Counted from the first letter of the stretch, positions 47,711-58,444 are shown. The stretch: 64,000 nt of DNA from Pandoraea pneumonica (GCF_902459645.1 NZ_CABPSK010000001.1:1488001-1552000), one strand, 5' to 3'. Numbers and translations: made by a program. Notes: generated by a model from the letters alone, not told the origin.

Positions 47711-49243
47711 TTACGCGCCTTCGTGAATCACGCCCTCGCCGTCGGCAACACCCGCAATGGCTTCCACGCCTTCGTCGGTCTGCGCGGCCGCCGCCGGGTC
47801 TTCCTCCGATACGCGCACACGCGGCACCCACGGCTGACCGATGCTTTCATGCTCGAACACGGCCATCGACTCCACATGCGACGTGTGCGGGAACATATTC
47901 ACCACACCCGCCTGCGTCAGGCGATAGCCCGCTTCGTGCACCAACAGTCCAGCATCGCGCGCAAGCGTCGCGGGGCTGCAAGACACGTAGACGATGCGCT
48001 TCGGCAAGCCCTCATAGCCCTGCTGCGCGAGTTCGGCCAACGCCTTCGACACCGCAAGCGCGCCTTCGCGTGGCGGGTCGATCAGATACCGGTCGAACGC
48101 CCCCAGCGCACGAATATCGTCTGCCGTGATGTCGAACAGATTGCGGCACGCGAATTCCGTATGCGCCGCAACACCATTGCGCTGCGCATTGGCGAGCGCG
48201 CGCTCGGTGAGCGCCGTGCTGCCCTCGATGCCCATGACCGTGCCAGCACGCCGCGCCAGCGGCAACGTGAAGTTACCCAGCCCGCAGAACAGATCGAGCA
48301 CGCGCTCGTTCGATTCCGGCGCGAGCAACCGCAGCGCGCGATGCACGAGAACGCGATTGATCTGATGATTGACCTGCGTGAAATCCGTCGGCTTGAACGG
48401 CATCCGAATCTGATATTCCGGCAGCGTGTAGTGCAGCTCAGGTTCGAGCGGGTAGAACGGCACCGCCGTGTCCGGCCCCTTCGGCTGCACCCAGAACTGC
48501 ACACGATTGGCGTCGGCGAACGTGCGCAGAATCGCTTCGTCTTCCGGCGTGAGCGGCTCGAGAATGCGCAGCACCAGCGCCGTCACATCGGCACCGATGG
48601 CCAGTTCGATCTGCGGCAAGCGCTCGCGAATCGACAGCGATTCCACCAAGCGGCGCAGCGGCACGAGCATGTCGGAAATATGGCGCGGCAGCACTTCGCA
48701 CGAATCCATATCGGCGACGTAGCTGCTCTTGCGCTCATGGAAGCCGATAAGCACCCCGCCCTTCTTGGGCACGTAGCGCACGGTCAGACGCGCACGGAAA
48801 CGGTAGCCCCAATCCGGCCCTTGAATCGGGCGCAGCATCGTCTCGGCCTTGACCTTCCCCAGTCGCGCGAGGTTGTCCTCAAGCACGCGCTGCTTGATGG
48901 CGATCTGTGCGCGCGGCTCCAGATGTTGCATCGAGCAGCCGCCGCACTTGCCGAAATGCGGGCATTGCGGCTTGGCGCGCATCGGGCTGGCACGCAGCAC
49001 TTCGAGCGTGTCAGCTTGTTCGAATTTGGGTTTGCGGCGATAGCTTAGGTACTTGACGCGCTCTCCCGGCAACGCGCCCTCGACGAAGATCACCTTGCCG
49101 GGCTTGTATTCCGGCGTATCCGGCTCGCCTTCCGGGGCGGTGCGGCCAACGCCGCGCGCTTCCATGTCGAGCGATTCGATATCGATAATGCCGGGCTCAG
49201 CACTCGGCCGGCCACGCGAGGAGTTTCGGGAGGAGCGGGTCAC
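47711..49243 (-). CDS. rlmD: 23S rRNA (uracil-1939-C5)-methyltransferase
   Basis: RlmD of about 510 residues. A TRAM-like N-terminal domain ([15 protein letters not shown]), the four-cysteine iron-sulfur motif starting [14 protein letters not shown], the SAM motif [14 protein letters not shown] and the catalytic-cysteine region [12 protein letters not shown] are all present. A Ser/Arg-rich N-terminus and an acidic C-terminal tail extend beyond the E. coli protein. Confidence 0.95.
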   Translation of the reverse strand: MTRSSRNSSRGRPSAEPGIIDIESLDMEARGVGRTAPEGEPDTPEYKPGKVIFVEGALPGERVKYLSYRRKPKFEQADTLEVLRASPMRAKPQCPHFGKCGGCSMQHLEPRAQIAIKQRVLEDNLARLGKVKAETMLRPIQGPDWGYRFRARLTVRYVPKKGGVLIGFHERKSSYVADMDSCEVLPRHISDMLVPLRRLVESLSIRERLPQIELAIGADVTALVLRILEPLTPEDEAILRTFADANRVQFWVQPKGPDTAVPFYPLEPELHYTLPEYQIRMPFKPTDFTQVNHQINRVLVHRALRLLAPESNERVLDLFCGLGNFTLPLARRAGTVMGIEGSTALTERALANAQRNGVAAHTEFACRNLFDITADDIRALGAFDRYLIDPPREGALAVSKALAELAQQGYEGLPKRIVYVSCSPATLARDAGLLVHEAGYRLTQAGVVNMFPHTSHVESMAVFEHESIGQPWVPRVRVSEEDPAAAAQTDEGVEAIAGVADGEGVIHEGA

Positions 49244-49355
49244 GTCTTTGTTCTCATGTGCGACAGCAAACCCGGCATTTTAATCGATTCGCGCCCGCAG
49301 TATGCAGGCGCGAACCCTCAATTGCCGCGCATCGGTCGTCGCACCCCGCGCCGAC

Positions 49356-50132
49356 TTACACCCAAGCGTCGAGATATTCCTTCCAGTGCGGTGCAGCCTC
49401 GTCGCCCAGCGAGCGCTTCACGAACTCGATTTCCTGCTCGTATTCCGCCTGACGCAAGCCGCCGCGCATCAGTTGATAGCGGCAATACACGAGGTACGTG
49501 TTCACCACATCGGTCTCGCAATAGTTGCGAATCTCTTCGAGCTTGCCATCGCGATACGCTTCCCACACCTTGCTGCCGTCCATGCCCAGCTTGCCGGGAA
49601 ACCCGCACAACTTCGCCAGATCGTCGAGCGGCGCATTGGCGCGCGCCTGATACATCGCCAGCAGGTCCATCAGGTCGAGATGGCGCTGGTGATAGCGGCT
49701 GATGTAGTTATTCCATTTGAATTCGCGATCGTCTTCGCCCATGTCCCAATAGCGCGGCGCGGCCACGCCGTGAATCATCGCGCGGTAGTGCAACACGGGA
49801 AGATCGAAGCCGCCGCCGTTCCACGACACGAGTTGCGGCGCGTACTTCTCGATCGTGCGGTAGAAGCCCGACACGAGCGCCGCCTCGCCATCTTCGAGCG
49901 TGCCGAGCGACTTCACACGAAAGCCGTCGCGATCCCGAAACACGCACGAAATCGCGGCAATCCGGTGCAGATGCAAAGGGAGAAAGTCGTGCCCGACTTT
50001 TTCGCGACGCGCGGCGAAGGCGGCTTCGGCCACGGCGTCGTCCGACAACCCGGCATACGCCGGTTCGAGACGGCGCAGGCCATCGACGTCGGGAATCGTT
50101 TCAATGTCGAAGACGAGTACGGGAGATGCCAT
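49356..50132 (-). CDS. Predicted 3'-5' exonuclease (PolB-exonuclease-like)
   Basis: Exonuclease of the DnaQ-like fold, 258 residues. Exo I is FDIETIPD, Exo II lies in SWNGGGFDLPVLHYR, and Exo III is YCETDVVNTYLVY. These supply the acidic metal ligands. It matches the family described as related to the exonuclease domain of DNA polymerase B. Substrate and pathway are unknown. It is 119 bases downstream of rpoS. Confidence 0.88.
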   Translation of the reverse strand: MASPVLVFDIETIPDVDGLRRLEPAYAGLSDDAVAEAAFAARREKVGHDFLPLHLHRIAAISCVFRDRDGFRVKSLGTLEDGEAALVSGFYRTIEKYAPQLVSWNGGGFDLPVLHYRAMIHGVAAPRYWDMGEDDREFKWNNYISRYHQRHLDLMDLLAMYQARANAPLDDLAKLCGFPGKLGMDGSKVWEAYRDGKLEEIRNYCETDVVNTYLVYCRYQLMRGGLRQAEYEQEIEFVKRSLGDEAAPHWKEYLDAWV

Positions 50133-50251
50133 GATGAAAATCGGAAAAGGAAGAGAAAAGGCCGTCGACCGTCACGACCGCAGAGGTCACGGGTGCCGGA
50201 AAGCCCGACGCGCCCTCAGCTTGCGCCGCGGGCGCTAACGACTCGGAGGGC

Positions 50252-51355
50252 TTAGAGCACCGCGTCCTTACGCACGCCGTTCGAGGCGAAGTAGCGCTTG
50301 AGCTTGACCAGCGCCTCCTGCTGAATCTGGCGCACGCGCTCACGGGTCAGCCCCATCTCGTCGGCGAGCTCTTCAAGCGTGGCAGGCTCAACACGATTGA
50401 GACCGAAGCGACGCTCGATCACATAGCGGTGCTTAGTCGAGAGCCGCGAGAGCCATAACCGCATGAGATCTTCCAGCTCGCGGTGCTGCACTTCCTGCTC
50501 GGGCGCTTGGCTGTGATCGTCGGAGAGCAAATCGAGCAGGCTGCTGCCCGGGTCGATTTCGAGCGGCGCATCGAGCGAGGCCACATGCTCGTTGAGCGCC
50601 AAAATGTCGGTAATTTCGTCGGGCGTCTTGCCGGTCAGATCGGCAATGTCTTCGATACTGGCGTCGCGCTGTTCGCCGCCATCCACATAAGCGGCACTCT
50701 TCTCGAGATGGCGTTTAGCGCGCAGCACCTGATTGAGTTCGCGAATGACGTGCACCGGCAAGCGCACCGTACGCGCCTGATTCATGATGGCGCGCTCGAT
50801 GCTCTGGCGAATCCACCACGTCGCGTAGGTCGAGAAACGGAAGCCGCGGCCCGGGTCGAACTTCTCGATCGCGTGCATGAGCCCGAGGTTGCCCTCTTCG
50901 ATGAGATCGAGCAACGGGACCCCGCGATTGAGATAGCCCTTGGCGATGCTCACGACGAGGCGCAGATTGCGCTCGATCATCACCTGACGTGCAGCGAACT
51001 CACCGGCCTGCGCACGCGTCGAGTAATCGAGTTCCTCGGCGGGCGTGAGCAGCGGCTTGACGCTGATGCGATTGAGATAGTGCTGGACGGTATCGGCAGT
51101 AAGTTCGGCCTGAAGCACGGTGCCGAAGTCGTCGGCATCGGCAGCTTTGCGCTTGCGTCCGCTCGACGAGCCTTCACTGCTGCCTTCGCCGCCGTCTTCA
51201 TCGGATGACGAGGCGTCATCCTCCTCCGCCTCGCGCTCGTCGAAAGCGTCGTCCACGTCCTCGTCCTGCCGGGATTGCCGATCGTCGACTTCTTGATCGG
51301 GCTCCGGGGCAGCGAGGTCTTCCTCTTGCGAAGTACGACGCTTTCTCTTGAGCAT
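50252..51355 (-). CDS. rpoS: RNA polymerase sigma factor RpoS
   Basis: Stationary-phase/general-stress sigma factor, 367 residues. Region 2 ([52 protein letters not shown]), region 3 and region 4 ([30 protein letters not shown]) are standard. The first roughly 75 residues are an acidic, Ser-rich extension not found in E. coli RpoS. It lies 15 bases after nlpD, as in most proteobacteria. Confidence 0.97.
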   Translation of the reverse strand: MLKRKRRTSQEEDLAAPEPDQEVDDRQSRQDEDVDDAFDEREAEEDDASSSDEDGGEGSSEGSSSGRKRKAADADDFGTVLQAELTADTVQHYLNRISVKPLLTPAEELDYSTRAQAGEFAARQVMIERNLRLVVSIAKGYLNRGVPLLDLIEEGNLGLMHAIEKFDPGRGFRFSTYATWWIRQSIERAIMNQARTVRLPVHVIRELNQVLRAKRHLEKSAAYVDGGEQRDASIEDIADLTGKTPDEITDILALNEHVASLDAPLEIDPGSSLLDLLSDDHSQAPEQEVQHRELEDLMRLWLSRLSTKHRYVIERRFGLNRVEPATLEELADEMGLTRERVRQIQQEALVKLKRYFASNGVRKDAVL

Positions 51356-51370
51356 TCGACCCTGCCTTGT

Positions 51371-52213
51371 TTATTGAGGCGGCAAATACTTCATCGGATC
51401 CACAGGTTTGCCATCACGGCGCACCTCGAAGTGCAACATCACACGGTCTGCATCGGAATTGCCCATTTCGGCAATTTTTTGACCGCGCATAACGCTGTCG
51501 CCTTCTTTGACCAACAGTGTGCGGTTGTGCGCATACGCCGTCAAGAAGGTCGAGTCGTGCTTGATGATCACAAGGTTGCCGTAACCGCGCAGACCAGCCC
51601 CCGAGTACACCACTTTGCCCGCGCCGGCTGCAAAAACCGGGTCGCCCGCATTGCCCGCGATGTTCAGCCCCTTGTTCTTCGAGTCGTCGAAGCGGCCGAC
51701 CACGCTGCCCTTCGCCGGCCACGACAGGGCCAAGTCGCCGCTCGACACTGCGCTCGGCGCAGCGGTTGCCGCAGAGCTGCTCGGCGGCGGCACGACCGCA
51801 GGCGGCACCGATGCCGGGTTCGGGCTCGTAGTCATCGGCGTACCGCCATTCGATGCGATCGGCGCCGGCAGCGGCGTCCCCGTGTCGCCAACAGGCGGCT
51901 TCACACGCAAGACCTGACCGACTTCGATCTGATCCGGGTTTTGAATATTGTTCCAGCGCGCAATGTCGCGATAGTTCTGACCGTTCTCCAGCGCGATCCG
52001 ATAGAGTCGATCGCCCGGTTTGACGCGATAAAAGCCCGGCGGCACCGGGGTGTTGTCGATGACGGGAGCCCCCGTCACACTGCTGTCGGTCGTTGTACCG
52101 CCTACGGTACGGTCAACGACCGGTGCGCCCACCTGTCGCGATGCGCATGCGGCCAGCATGCTCAGCAACAGAACACTGGCGACGCGTTGTTGAATACCCG
52201 CTCGCAAATTCAC
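51371..52213 (-). CDS. nlpD: Amidase-activator lipoprotein NlpD (LysM + degenerate LytM)
   Basis: Outer-membrane lipoprotein of 280 residues. A lipobox LAAC lies near residue 24, and a LysM domain (FYRVKPGDRLYRIALENGQN) and a C-terminal M23-like domain follow. The M23 zinc ligands are altered (GLNIAG where HxGxD is expected; MLHFEVR keeps only part of HxH). As in E. coli NlpD it is therefore probably not a peptidase but an activator of a cell-wall amidase in division. rpoS promoters commonly lie inside this gene. Confidence 0.93.
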   Translation of the reverse strand: MNLRAGIQQRVASVLLLSMLAACASRQVGAPVVDRTVGGTTTDSSVTGAPVIDNTPVPPGFYRVKPGDRLYRIALENGQNYRDIARWNNIQNPDQIEVGQVLRVKPPVGDTGTPLPAPIASNGGTPMTTSPNPASVPPAVVPPPSSSAATAAPSAVSSGDLALSWPAKGSVVGRFDDSKNKGLNIAGNAGDPVFAAGAGKVVYSGAGLRGYGNLVIIKHDSTFLTAYAHNRTLLVKEGDSVMRGQKIAEMGNSDADRVMLHFEVRRDGKPVDPMKYLPPQ

Positions 52214-52244
52214 TCAATTCCTCCGCAGAATAGGCCCGACGGGC

Positions 52245-53372
52245 TTAGATGATGCCCGATTTTAAGGGGACGAATAACACCCTATCAAGTTGCGTCTCGC
52301 GCCACTGGCGCGCACCGACACGCTCGATGAGGGTCAAAATCTGTTGCTCGCCGCCCACCGGGGCGACAAGGCGTGCACCGACGGCAAGCTGATCGAGCAG
52401 CGCATCCGGAATCTCGAGTCCGGCGGCGGCGATCACAATGCCGTCGAAGGGTGCGACGGCTGGCAAACCGAGCCGACCGTCGCCGTAATGCAGTCGAATG
52501 TTCGGCACGCGCAACGGCCGAAGGTTGGCTTTCGCCCGTTCGTGCAGCGGGCGCACCCGTTCGATCGAGTACACGTCGCGCGCCACACAAGACAGCACGG
52601 CAGCTTGATATCCGCAGCCCGTGCCAATCTCGAGCACTTTCTCCAGCGGACGGCCGCTCGCGAGCAGCAACTCGATCATGCGCCCGACCACCGATGGCTT
52701 CGAAATCGTCTGACCGTGACCGATCGGCAGCGCCGCGTCTTCGTAAGCCTGATTCGCCAAGCCTGCGTCGACAAACCCGTGACGCGGCACCGTGGCCAGC
52801 GCCGCCAGCACACCAGCGTGTTTGACGCCCGATGCGGCAACGCGTTCAGCCATGCGCACGCGCACACGCTCCGACGTAAGCCCGATGCCGTCGGGCGATG
52901 GCACCGGCGCCGGCTTCGCATGCCGCCCGGTGTTGCCTGTTGAAACTTTGACGGGCGCCACGTGCGCCTTGCTCTTCACCGTGGTCACCGGCTTGACTTT
53001 CGTATCGGTGACCGGCGTCGGCCGCGCCGTGCCATGCAAACTGGTTGTCGGACCGTGACCGGGGCGCAGCGCCCCAACCGGGCGCGCCGACGCGCCTGCC
53101 ATGGGCGTGGCCGCCGGACGCAGTCCGCTATGCGGATTCGCCGCATGACCAGCCGAAGGCGTCTTCCCTACCCCTTTCACCCCACTAGCCGCATTGGACC
53201 CATTGGCCCCGTTCGTGCCCTGTGTGGGCGGCGAACTCGCACGCGTCATCGCGGCGGGTGGGGCACCGGCGGGGCTCGCCCGCGATGCCTTGTCGAGCAC
53301 CGGCGCCTTGCGTTGGCGACGGGTCATGACTTCGGAAAGAGGAAGAGGAAAACGCTTCGGCGGTGTCGTCAT
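52245..53372 (-). CDS. pcm: Protein-L-isoaspartate O-methyltransferase with long N-terminal extension
   Basis: Repairs isoaspartyl residues. The C-terminal 210 residues are a standard PCMT domain ([35 protein letters not shown] motif [24 protein letters not shown]-like region). The first roughly 160 residues are a low-complexity Pro/Ala/Thr/Lys/Gly segment not in the E. coli enzyme. Its ATG overlaps the surE stop by four bases, so translation is coupled. Confidence 0.93.
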   Translation of the reverse strand: MTTPPKRFPLPLSEVMTRRQRKAPVLDKASRASPAGAPPAAMTRASSPPTQGTNGANGSNAASGVKGVGKTPSAGHAANPHSGLRPAATPMAGASARPVGALRPGHGPTTSLHGTARPTPVTDTKVKPVTTVKSKAHVAPVKVSTGNTGRHAKPAPVPSPDGIGLTSERVRVRMAERVAASGVKHAGVLAALATVPRHGFVDAGLANQAYEDAALPIGHGQTISKPSVVGRMIELLLASGRPLEKVLEIGTGCGYQAAVLSCVARDVYSIERVRPLHERAKANLRPLRVPNIRLHYGDGRLGLPAVAPFDGIVIAAAGLEIPDALLDQLAVGARLVAPVGGEQQILTLIERVGARQWRETQLDRVLFVPLKSGII

Positions 53373-54130
53373 CGTTGGGCCACCCCTGCGCTGGCCAGCC
53401 AGTCATGCACGACTCCAAGCCGTGCGTTATGCGTGAGATCCAGTTGCAAGGGGGTGACCGAGACGTAATCGTGCGCCACGGCATGAAAATCGGTGCCTTC
53501 GCTGCTATCGCGCGCGTCGCCGGCCGGACCGATCCAGTAAATAGTTTCGCCGCGCGGGCTTTCCTGACGGATCACCGGCTGCGACTGATGCCGCTTGCCC
53601 AGACGCGTCGCTTGGGCGCCCTTGAGCTTGTCGTACGGCAAATTGGGGATATTGACGTTGAGCAGAAACGGCGCGCCGAGCGGCCTTTCCATATAGCGCT
53701 CGATCACGTCGCGCGCCACACGAGCGGCGCTATCGAGGTGATCCCAGCCCTTATTGACCTGAGAGAAGGCGAACGACGGAATGCCGAAGAGAAAGCCTTC
53801 GGTCGCCGCTGCGACAGTGCCGGAATACAGCGTGTCTTCGCCCATGTTCTGGCCATTGTTGATACCGGAGACCACAATGTCGGGCCGCTCGTCGAGCAGC
53901 CCGGTCAGCGCCACGTGAACACAATCGGTCGGCGTGCCGTTGATGAACGTGAACCCGTTGCTGCCTTTGAAGACGGACAGCGGGCGTTGGAGGGTCAGAG
54001 AATTGGACGCACCGCTACAGTTCTGTTCGGGCGCCACCACGGTAATGTCGCCAAGCGGGGCCAGCGCTTCGTAAAGCGCGGCCAGGCCTGGCGCCTGATA
54101 CCCATCGTCGTTGCTGAGCAGGATTCGCAT
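53369..54130 (-). CDS. surE: 5'/3'-nucleotidase SurE
   Basis: Survival protein SurE of 253 residues, a metal-dependent nucleotidase. [16 protein letters not shown] is the exact family start, so the ATG at 54130 is used rather than one 15 codons earlier. [22 protein letters not shown] supplies the metal and phosphate site. First gene of surE-pcm-nlpD-rpoS. Confidence 0.96.
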   Translation of the reverse strand: MRILLSNDDGYQAPGLAALYEALAPLGDITVVAPEQNCSGASNSLTLQRPLSVFKGSNGFTFINGTPTDCVHVALTGLLDERPDIVVSGINNGQNMGEDTLYSGTVAAATEGFLFGIPSFAFSQVNKGWDHLDSAARVARDVIERYMERPLGAPFLLNVNIPNLPYDKLKGAQATRLGKRHQSQPVIRQESPRGETIYWIGPAGDARDSSEGTDFHAVAHDYVSVTPLQLDLTHNARLGVVHDWLASAGVAQR

Positions 54131-54225
54131 GTGGGCAATTGTAACCGAGGAAAGCCCCCCGGATATGACGCTCACAAGGCGTCAGACGCACAGGCGCGGC
54201 AGTCTCCGGCGCCCATGCCGCCCCG

Positions 54226-55044
54226 CTACATCTTCTCGGTTTCGCCCGCCTGCGGCTGCCAGACGAGCAGTCGCTTCTCCACCACACCCACCAGACCGTC
54301 GAGCACCAGCGCGAACGCCGTCAGGATCAACACCCCGGCAATCACGGCATTGATGTCGAACGTGCCTTCGGCTTGCAGAATCAGGTAGCCCACGCCGCGC
54401 GCCGACCCCAGATACTCGCCCACCACCGCCCCGACGAACGCGAGGCCCACCGAGTTGTGCAGGCTGGAGAACACCCAGCTCGTCGCACTCGGCAGATACA
54501 CGCGACGCAGCAACTGACGCTGATTCGCGCCAAGCATGCGCGCATTGGCGAGCACGACCGGGCTGACTTCCTTCACGCCCTGATAGACGTTGAAGAACAC
54601 GATGAAGAACACCAGCGTCACACCGAGCGCCACCTTCGACCAGATACCGAGCCCGAACCACACGCCGAAGATCGGCGCGAGAATCACGCGCGGCATCGAG
54701 TTGGCGGCCTTGATATACGGATCGAGCAACGCCCCGGCACTCGGCGAGAGCGCAAGCCACAGCCCGACCGCCAACCCGGCCACCGTGCCGATGGCAAACG
54801 CGAGCACGGTCTCGAGCAAGGTCACACCGAGGTGCAGATAGATTTCCCCCGTGGCGAACCACTGCCAAATCTGCCACAGCACCTTCTGCGGTTCCCCGAA
54901 GAAGAAGGCGGCCTTGTCGGGACTATCGAAGTAAAACGCGGGTAGCAGCGTGGGGCTGGTCAGTACGTACCAGACCAGAAAACTCACTACCAGCAGCAGC
55001 CATTGCCACAACCGCAAATGGCGCATGATCGAACGATTACGCAT
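54226..55044 (-). CDS. ABC transporter permease (sulfonate/nitrate/taurine type)
   Basis: Inner-membrane permease of 272 residues, SsuC/TauC type. Six predicted helices are present, with the EAA loop near EVSPVVLANARMLGANQRQLLRRVYLPSA. The ATG at 55044 is chosen; a TTG eleven codons upstream is unlikely. Third gene of the importer, 139 bases after the ATPase gene. That gap holds only a low-complexity spacer. Confidence 0.88.
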   Translation of the reverse strand: MRNRSIMRHLRLWQWLLLVVSFLVWYVLTSPTLLPAFYFDSPDKAAFFFGEPQKVLWQIWQWFATGEIYLHLGVTLLETVLAFAIGTVAGLAVGLWLALSPSAGALLDPYIKAANSMPRVILAPIFGVWFGLGIWSKVALGVTLVFFIVFFNVYQGVKEVSPVVLANARMLGANQRQLLRRVYLPSATSWVFSSLHNSVGLAFVGAVVGEYLGSARGVGYLILQAEGTFDINAVIAGVLILTAFALVLDGLVGVVEKRLLVWQPQAGETEKM

Positions 55045-55183
55045 GACGAACGAATTCCGGGAAATCAGACGAGCCAATCAAAGAAGCCAAAGCCGTCGGG
55101 CAAATCGAACCAATCCAGCCAGTCGAACCACGGCGCAAAGCCACAGGCGACGCTCACAAAGTTCAAGATTTGCCCCATGACGT

Positions 55184-55999
55184 TCAGACCGCCTTGAGCT
55201 GTTGGGCGTAGCCCTTCAACACCTCTTCGCGCAGCACATCCCAGATCTGGGCATGCAGCTCGGTAAAGCGCGGATGATTCCGAATCTCTGCCACATCGCG
55301 CGGACGCGGCAGATCGATACGAAACTCCCCGATCGGATGGGTGCCGGGCCCGGCGGCGAGCACCACCACGCGGTCGGACAAGGCAATCGCCTCGTCCAAA
55401 TCGTGCGTGATGAAGAGCACCGCTTTGCGCTTGGCGGCCCACAGTTCGAGCAACTCGTTCTCCATCAGCTGACGCGTCTGGATATCGAGCGCCGAGAACG
55501 GCTCGTCCATCAGAATGATGTCGGGATCGAGAATCAGCGTCTGCGCCATGGCCACACGCTTGCGCATGCCGCCCGAGAGTTGATGCGGGTAGCGATCGCC
55601 AAACCCGCCCAACCCCACGCGCTTGAGCCATTCGTCGCCACGCGCGCGCGCTTCGTCGGGGGGCACCCCGCGAAACTCGAGGCCTGCCGTCACGTTGTCG
55701 ATCGCGTTGCGCCAGGGCATCAGCGCTTCGGCCTGAAACATGTAGCCTGCGCGCGAGTTGATGCCCTTCAACGGTTCGCCGAACACCTTCACCGTGCCCG
55801 ACGACGGCATGAGCAGCCCCGCCGCCACATTGAGCAGCGTCGACTTGCCGCAACCGGTCGGGCCGACCACCGACACGAACTCGCCCGGCGCAATGTCGAG
55901 CGAGGTGTCGGCCACGGCGGTGTAGCGCTGACTCCGGTCGTCGCGTGCGACGAACGTGCAGGTAATGCTGTCGAAACTCAGAGCCGGCGCAGTCATCAT
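55184..55999 (-). CDS. ABC transporter ATP-binding protein (sulfonate/nitrate/taurine type)
   Basis: ATPase of 271 residues with Walker A GPTGCGKST, Q-loop, signature LSGGMRKRVAMAQTL, Walker B IILMDEPFSALD and the H-loop histidine in FITHDLDEA. Closest in style to SsuB/TauB. The ATG overlaps the receptor stop by four bases (ATGA). It energises the permease at 54226-55044. Confidence 0.92.
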   Translation of the reverse strand: MMTAPALSFDSITCTFVARDDRSQRYTAVADTSLDIAPGEFVSVVGPTGCGKSTLLNVAAGLLMPSSGTVKVFGEPLKGINSRAGYMFQAEALMPWRNAIDNVTAGLEFRGVPPDEARARGDEWLKRVGLGGFGDRYPHQLSGGMRKRVAMAQTLILDPDIILMDEPFSALDIQTRQLMENELLELWAAKRKAVLFITHDLDEAIALSDRVVVLAAGPGTHPIGEFRIDLPRPRDVAEIRNHPRFTELHAQIWDVLREEVLKGYAQQLKAV

Positions 56000-57027
56000 T
56001 TGTACTTGGCGTCGGCCTTCTTCGTGAACTCGTTCGTGAACGTCTTGGACAGATCGATCGTCTTGCCCTTGACCGTCTCATCGAACGCCTGCAACGTGCG
56101 CAGCGCCGTCGCGGGACCATCGGCCGGGATGATGCCGTCCGGCGAGATGGCTTCCTTCACGCGGCCCCAAGCGTCGAGGTACAGCGCGCGGTCGCCGAGC
56201 AGGTAGGCCTCGGGCACCGTCTTGATGAGATCCGACGGACCGGCGGTCTGCAACCAGCGCAGCGCGCGCACCATGGCGTTGGTGAGGGCCTGCGTGGTGT
56301 TCGGATTTTTCTGGATGAACGACTCGTTCGTGTAGAGGCAGCCAGCGGGCATATTGCCGCCGAACACCGACACCGTTTCCTTGAGCGTGCGCGTGTCCGA
56401 GATCACGCGGATCTCCTTATCGCGCTCGAGCATCGTGATCACCGGGTCGAGGTTGACGATGGCGTCGATGTTGCCCGAGCGGATCGCGGCCAGCGCGCCA
56501 GAGGACGCCCCGACACCGACGAACGACACTTCGTTGGGTTTCACGCCGCCCTTGGCCAGCACGAAGTTCGCCATGATGTTGGTCGACGAACCCGGGGCGG
56601 TCACACCGATCTTCTTGCCGCGCAGATCGGCCAGCGACTTGTAGTTCGGCATCGTCTTGTTCGACACGCCGAACACGATCTGCGGCGCACGGCCTTGCAG
56701 CACGAACGCGCGGATGAACTGGTTCTTGGCCTGCAACAGAATGGTGTGTTCGTACGCCCCCGAGACCACATCGGCACTGCCGCCGACGAGCGCTTGCAGC
56801 GCTTTCGAGCCACCGGCGAAGTCCGAGATTTCGACGTCGAGCCCTTCGTCCTTGAAGTAGTTCAGACGCTCGGCGATGGTGAGCGGCAGGTAGTAGAACA
56901 GGTTCTTGCCGCCGACCGCGATGGCGATCTTGGTCTTCTCGAGTTTCGCTTGTGCGAAGCCCGGGCGAATGCCTGCGCTCAGCAGACCGGTGGCGGCCAG
57001 GGCCGACACGAACTGACGTCGTTGCAT
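55996..57027 (-). CDS. ABC transporter receptor (NMT1/SsuA-like), twin-arginine-like signal
   Basis: Periplasmic receptor of 343 residues of the nitrate/sulfonate/taurine/thiamine-precursor group (GKNLFYYLPLTIAERLNYFKDEGLDVEI, GGSADVVSGAYEHTI). The N-terminus MQRRQFVSALAATGLLSAG has a double arginine followed by a hydrophobic stretch, so Tat export is possible. First of three importer genes, 82 bases after the CoA-transferase gene. Ligand unknown. Confidence 0.88.
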   Translation of the reverse strand: MQRRQFVSALAATGLLSAGIRPGFAQAKLEKTKIAIAVGGKNLFYYLPLTIAERLNYFKDEGLDVEISDFAGGSKALQALVGGSADVVSGAYEHTILLQAKNQFIRAFVLQGRAPQIVFGVSNKTMPNYKSLADLRGKKIGVTAPGSSTNIMANFVLAKGGVKPNEVSFVGVGASSGALAAIRSGNIDAIVNLDPVITMLERDKEIRVISDTRTLKETVSVFGGNMPAGCLYTNESFIQKNPNTTQALTNAMVRALRWLQTAGPSDLIKTVPEAYLLGDRALYLDAWGRVKEAISPDGIIPADGPATALRTLQAFDETVKGKTIDLSKTFTNEFTKKADAKYK

Positions 57028-57109
57028 AGGGTTTTGTCTCCGTGGTTACAGCGTGCTTTCTTTATTTCGACATGCGTAGGGCTTGTTGCCGGTTTGTTCT
57101 TACTCAGCC

Positions 57110-58444
57110 CTAAATAATCTTGTTCTCGCGCAGCCGTTTGATTTGCTCGGCATCATAACCCAGTTGCCCCAGCACCTCGTCCGTGTGGGCGCCGAGTTCC
57201 GGGCCGAGCCATTGGGTCTCGCCCGGCGTCTCGGACAGCTTGGGCGTGATATTCGGCAAATCGATCGGTGTGCCGTCAGGGAACTGGAAGCGCTGGATCA
57301 TCTGGCGCGCGGCGAATTGCGGATCTTGGAACATATCCGCCACCGTGTAGATGCGGCTCGCGGGCACATCGGCCCCTTGCAGCACAGCGAGGGCTTCGTC
57401 GATGGGGCGCACGCGGGTCCAGCCGCCAATCGCATCGTCGATCTCTTGGGTGCGCGGCACACGTCCGTCGTTATGTGCGAGCCCCGGGTCTTCCGCGAGA
57501 TCGGCGCGCCCGATGGCATGCATCAGCCGCTTGAAAATCGGATCGCTGTTGCCGCCCACGACGATCATGCCGTCGGCGCACGGATACGTGTTCGACGGCA
57601 CGATGCCCGGCAGCGATGCCCCAGTACGCTCGCGCACCATACCGGCCACGCTGTACTCGGGCACCACGCTCTCCATCAGATTGAACACTGCCTCGTACAG
57701 CGCGACATCGACCACCTGCCCTCGCCCGCCATTCACGTTGCGATGGTGCAGCGCCATCATCGCGCCGATGACGCCGTGCAATGCGGCAATCGAATCGCCG
57801 ATCGAGATACCGATACGCGGTGGCGGCAGATCGGGATAGCCCGTGATGTGCCGCAAGCCCCCCATCGATTCGGCGATCGCGCCAAAACCCGGACGGTCGC
57901 GATAGGGACCGGTCTGTCCGTAGCCCGAAAGACGCACCATCACCAGCCCGGGGTTCTCGGCGGAAAGTTGTTCGTAGCCAAGCCCGAAACGCTCCAGCAG
58001 GCCGGGGCGGAAATTCTCCACCACGATATCGGCCTGCGCCGCGAGCTTGCGCACAATCTCCTGCCCTTCCGGCGACTTGAGATTGATCGTCACCGACTTC
58101 TTGTTGCGCGCCTGGACCGCCCACCAGAGCGACGTGCCGCCCGCATCGGGATGCAGCTTGCGCCATTTGCGCAACGGGTCGCCGTGTTCCGGATCTTCGA
58201 TCTTGATGACTTCGGCGCCGAACTCACCGAGCATGCGCGCCGCGAACGGTCCGGCGATGAGCGTGCCCAGTTCGAGCACCTTCACCCCGGCGAGCGCACC
58301 TTTGCCGGGCAAGCCGGTGGCGGCGGGAGCGGTTTCAGACGGAGATTGGGGGGAGGCAGTCGTGGCGGCCTGGGCGGCCTGTGGCGACACGGAAGCTTCG
58401 AACGGCTTGGACAACGTGGACTCCTGTGCTTCGTCGACGGACAT
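57110..58444 (-). CDS. CaiB/BaiF family CoA-transferase
   Basis: Class III CoA-transferase of 444 residues. GVKVLELGTLIAGPFAARMLGEFGAEVIKIE contains the motif with the catalytic aspartate region downstream, and NKKSVTINLKSPEGQEIVRKL and GYGQTGPYRDRPGFGAIAESMGG are typical. An N-terminal Ala/Ser/Thr/Pro-rich extension of about 50 residues precedes the fold. The ATG at 58444 is used; a TTG eleven codons upstream is less likely. It probably activates an organic acid imported by the ABC system encoded next. Confidence 0.9.
   Translation of the reverse strand: MSVDEAQESTLSKPFEASVSPQAAQAATTASPQSPSETAPAATGLPGKGALAGVKVLELGTLIAGPFAARMLGEFGAEVIKIEDPEHGDPLRKWRKLHPDAGGTSLWWAVQARNKKSVTINLKSPEGQEIVRKLAAQADIVVENFRPGLLERFGLGYEQLSAENPGLVMVRLSGYGQTGPYRDRPGFGAIAESMGGLRHITGYPDLPPPRIGISIGDSIAALHGVIGAMMALHHRNVNGGRGQVVDVALYEAVFNLMESVVPEYSVAGMVRERTGASLPGIVPSNTYPCADGMIVVGGNSDPIFKRLMHAIGRADLAEDPGLAHNDGRVPRTQEIDDAIGGWTRVRPIDEALAVLQGADVPASRIYTVADMFQDPQFAARQMIQRFQFPDGTPIDLPNITPKLSETPGETQWLGPELGAHTDEVLGQLGYDAEQIKRLRENKII

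Noticed and set aside
51371-52213. NlpD as an active M23 peptidase
   Set aside because: The expected HxGxD and HxH zinc ligands are incomplete, so an activator role is more likely.
55065-55183. Short repeated-looking stretch between the ABC ATPase and permease genes, readable as Trp/Asp/Phe-rich peptide
   Set aside because: It is only a low-complexity spacer. No start codon with ribosome-binding site and no conserved protein is visible.
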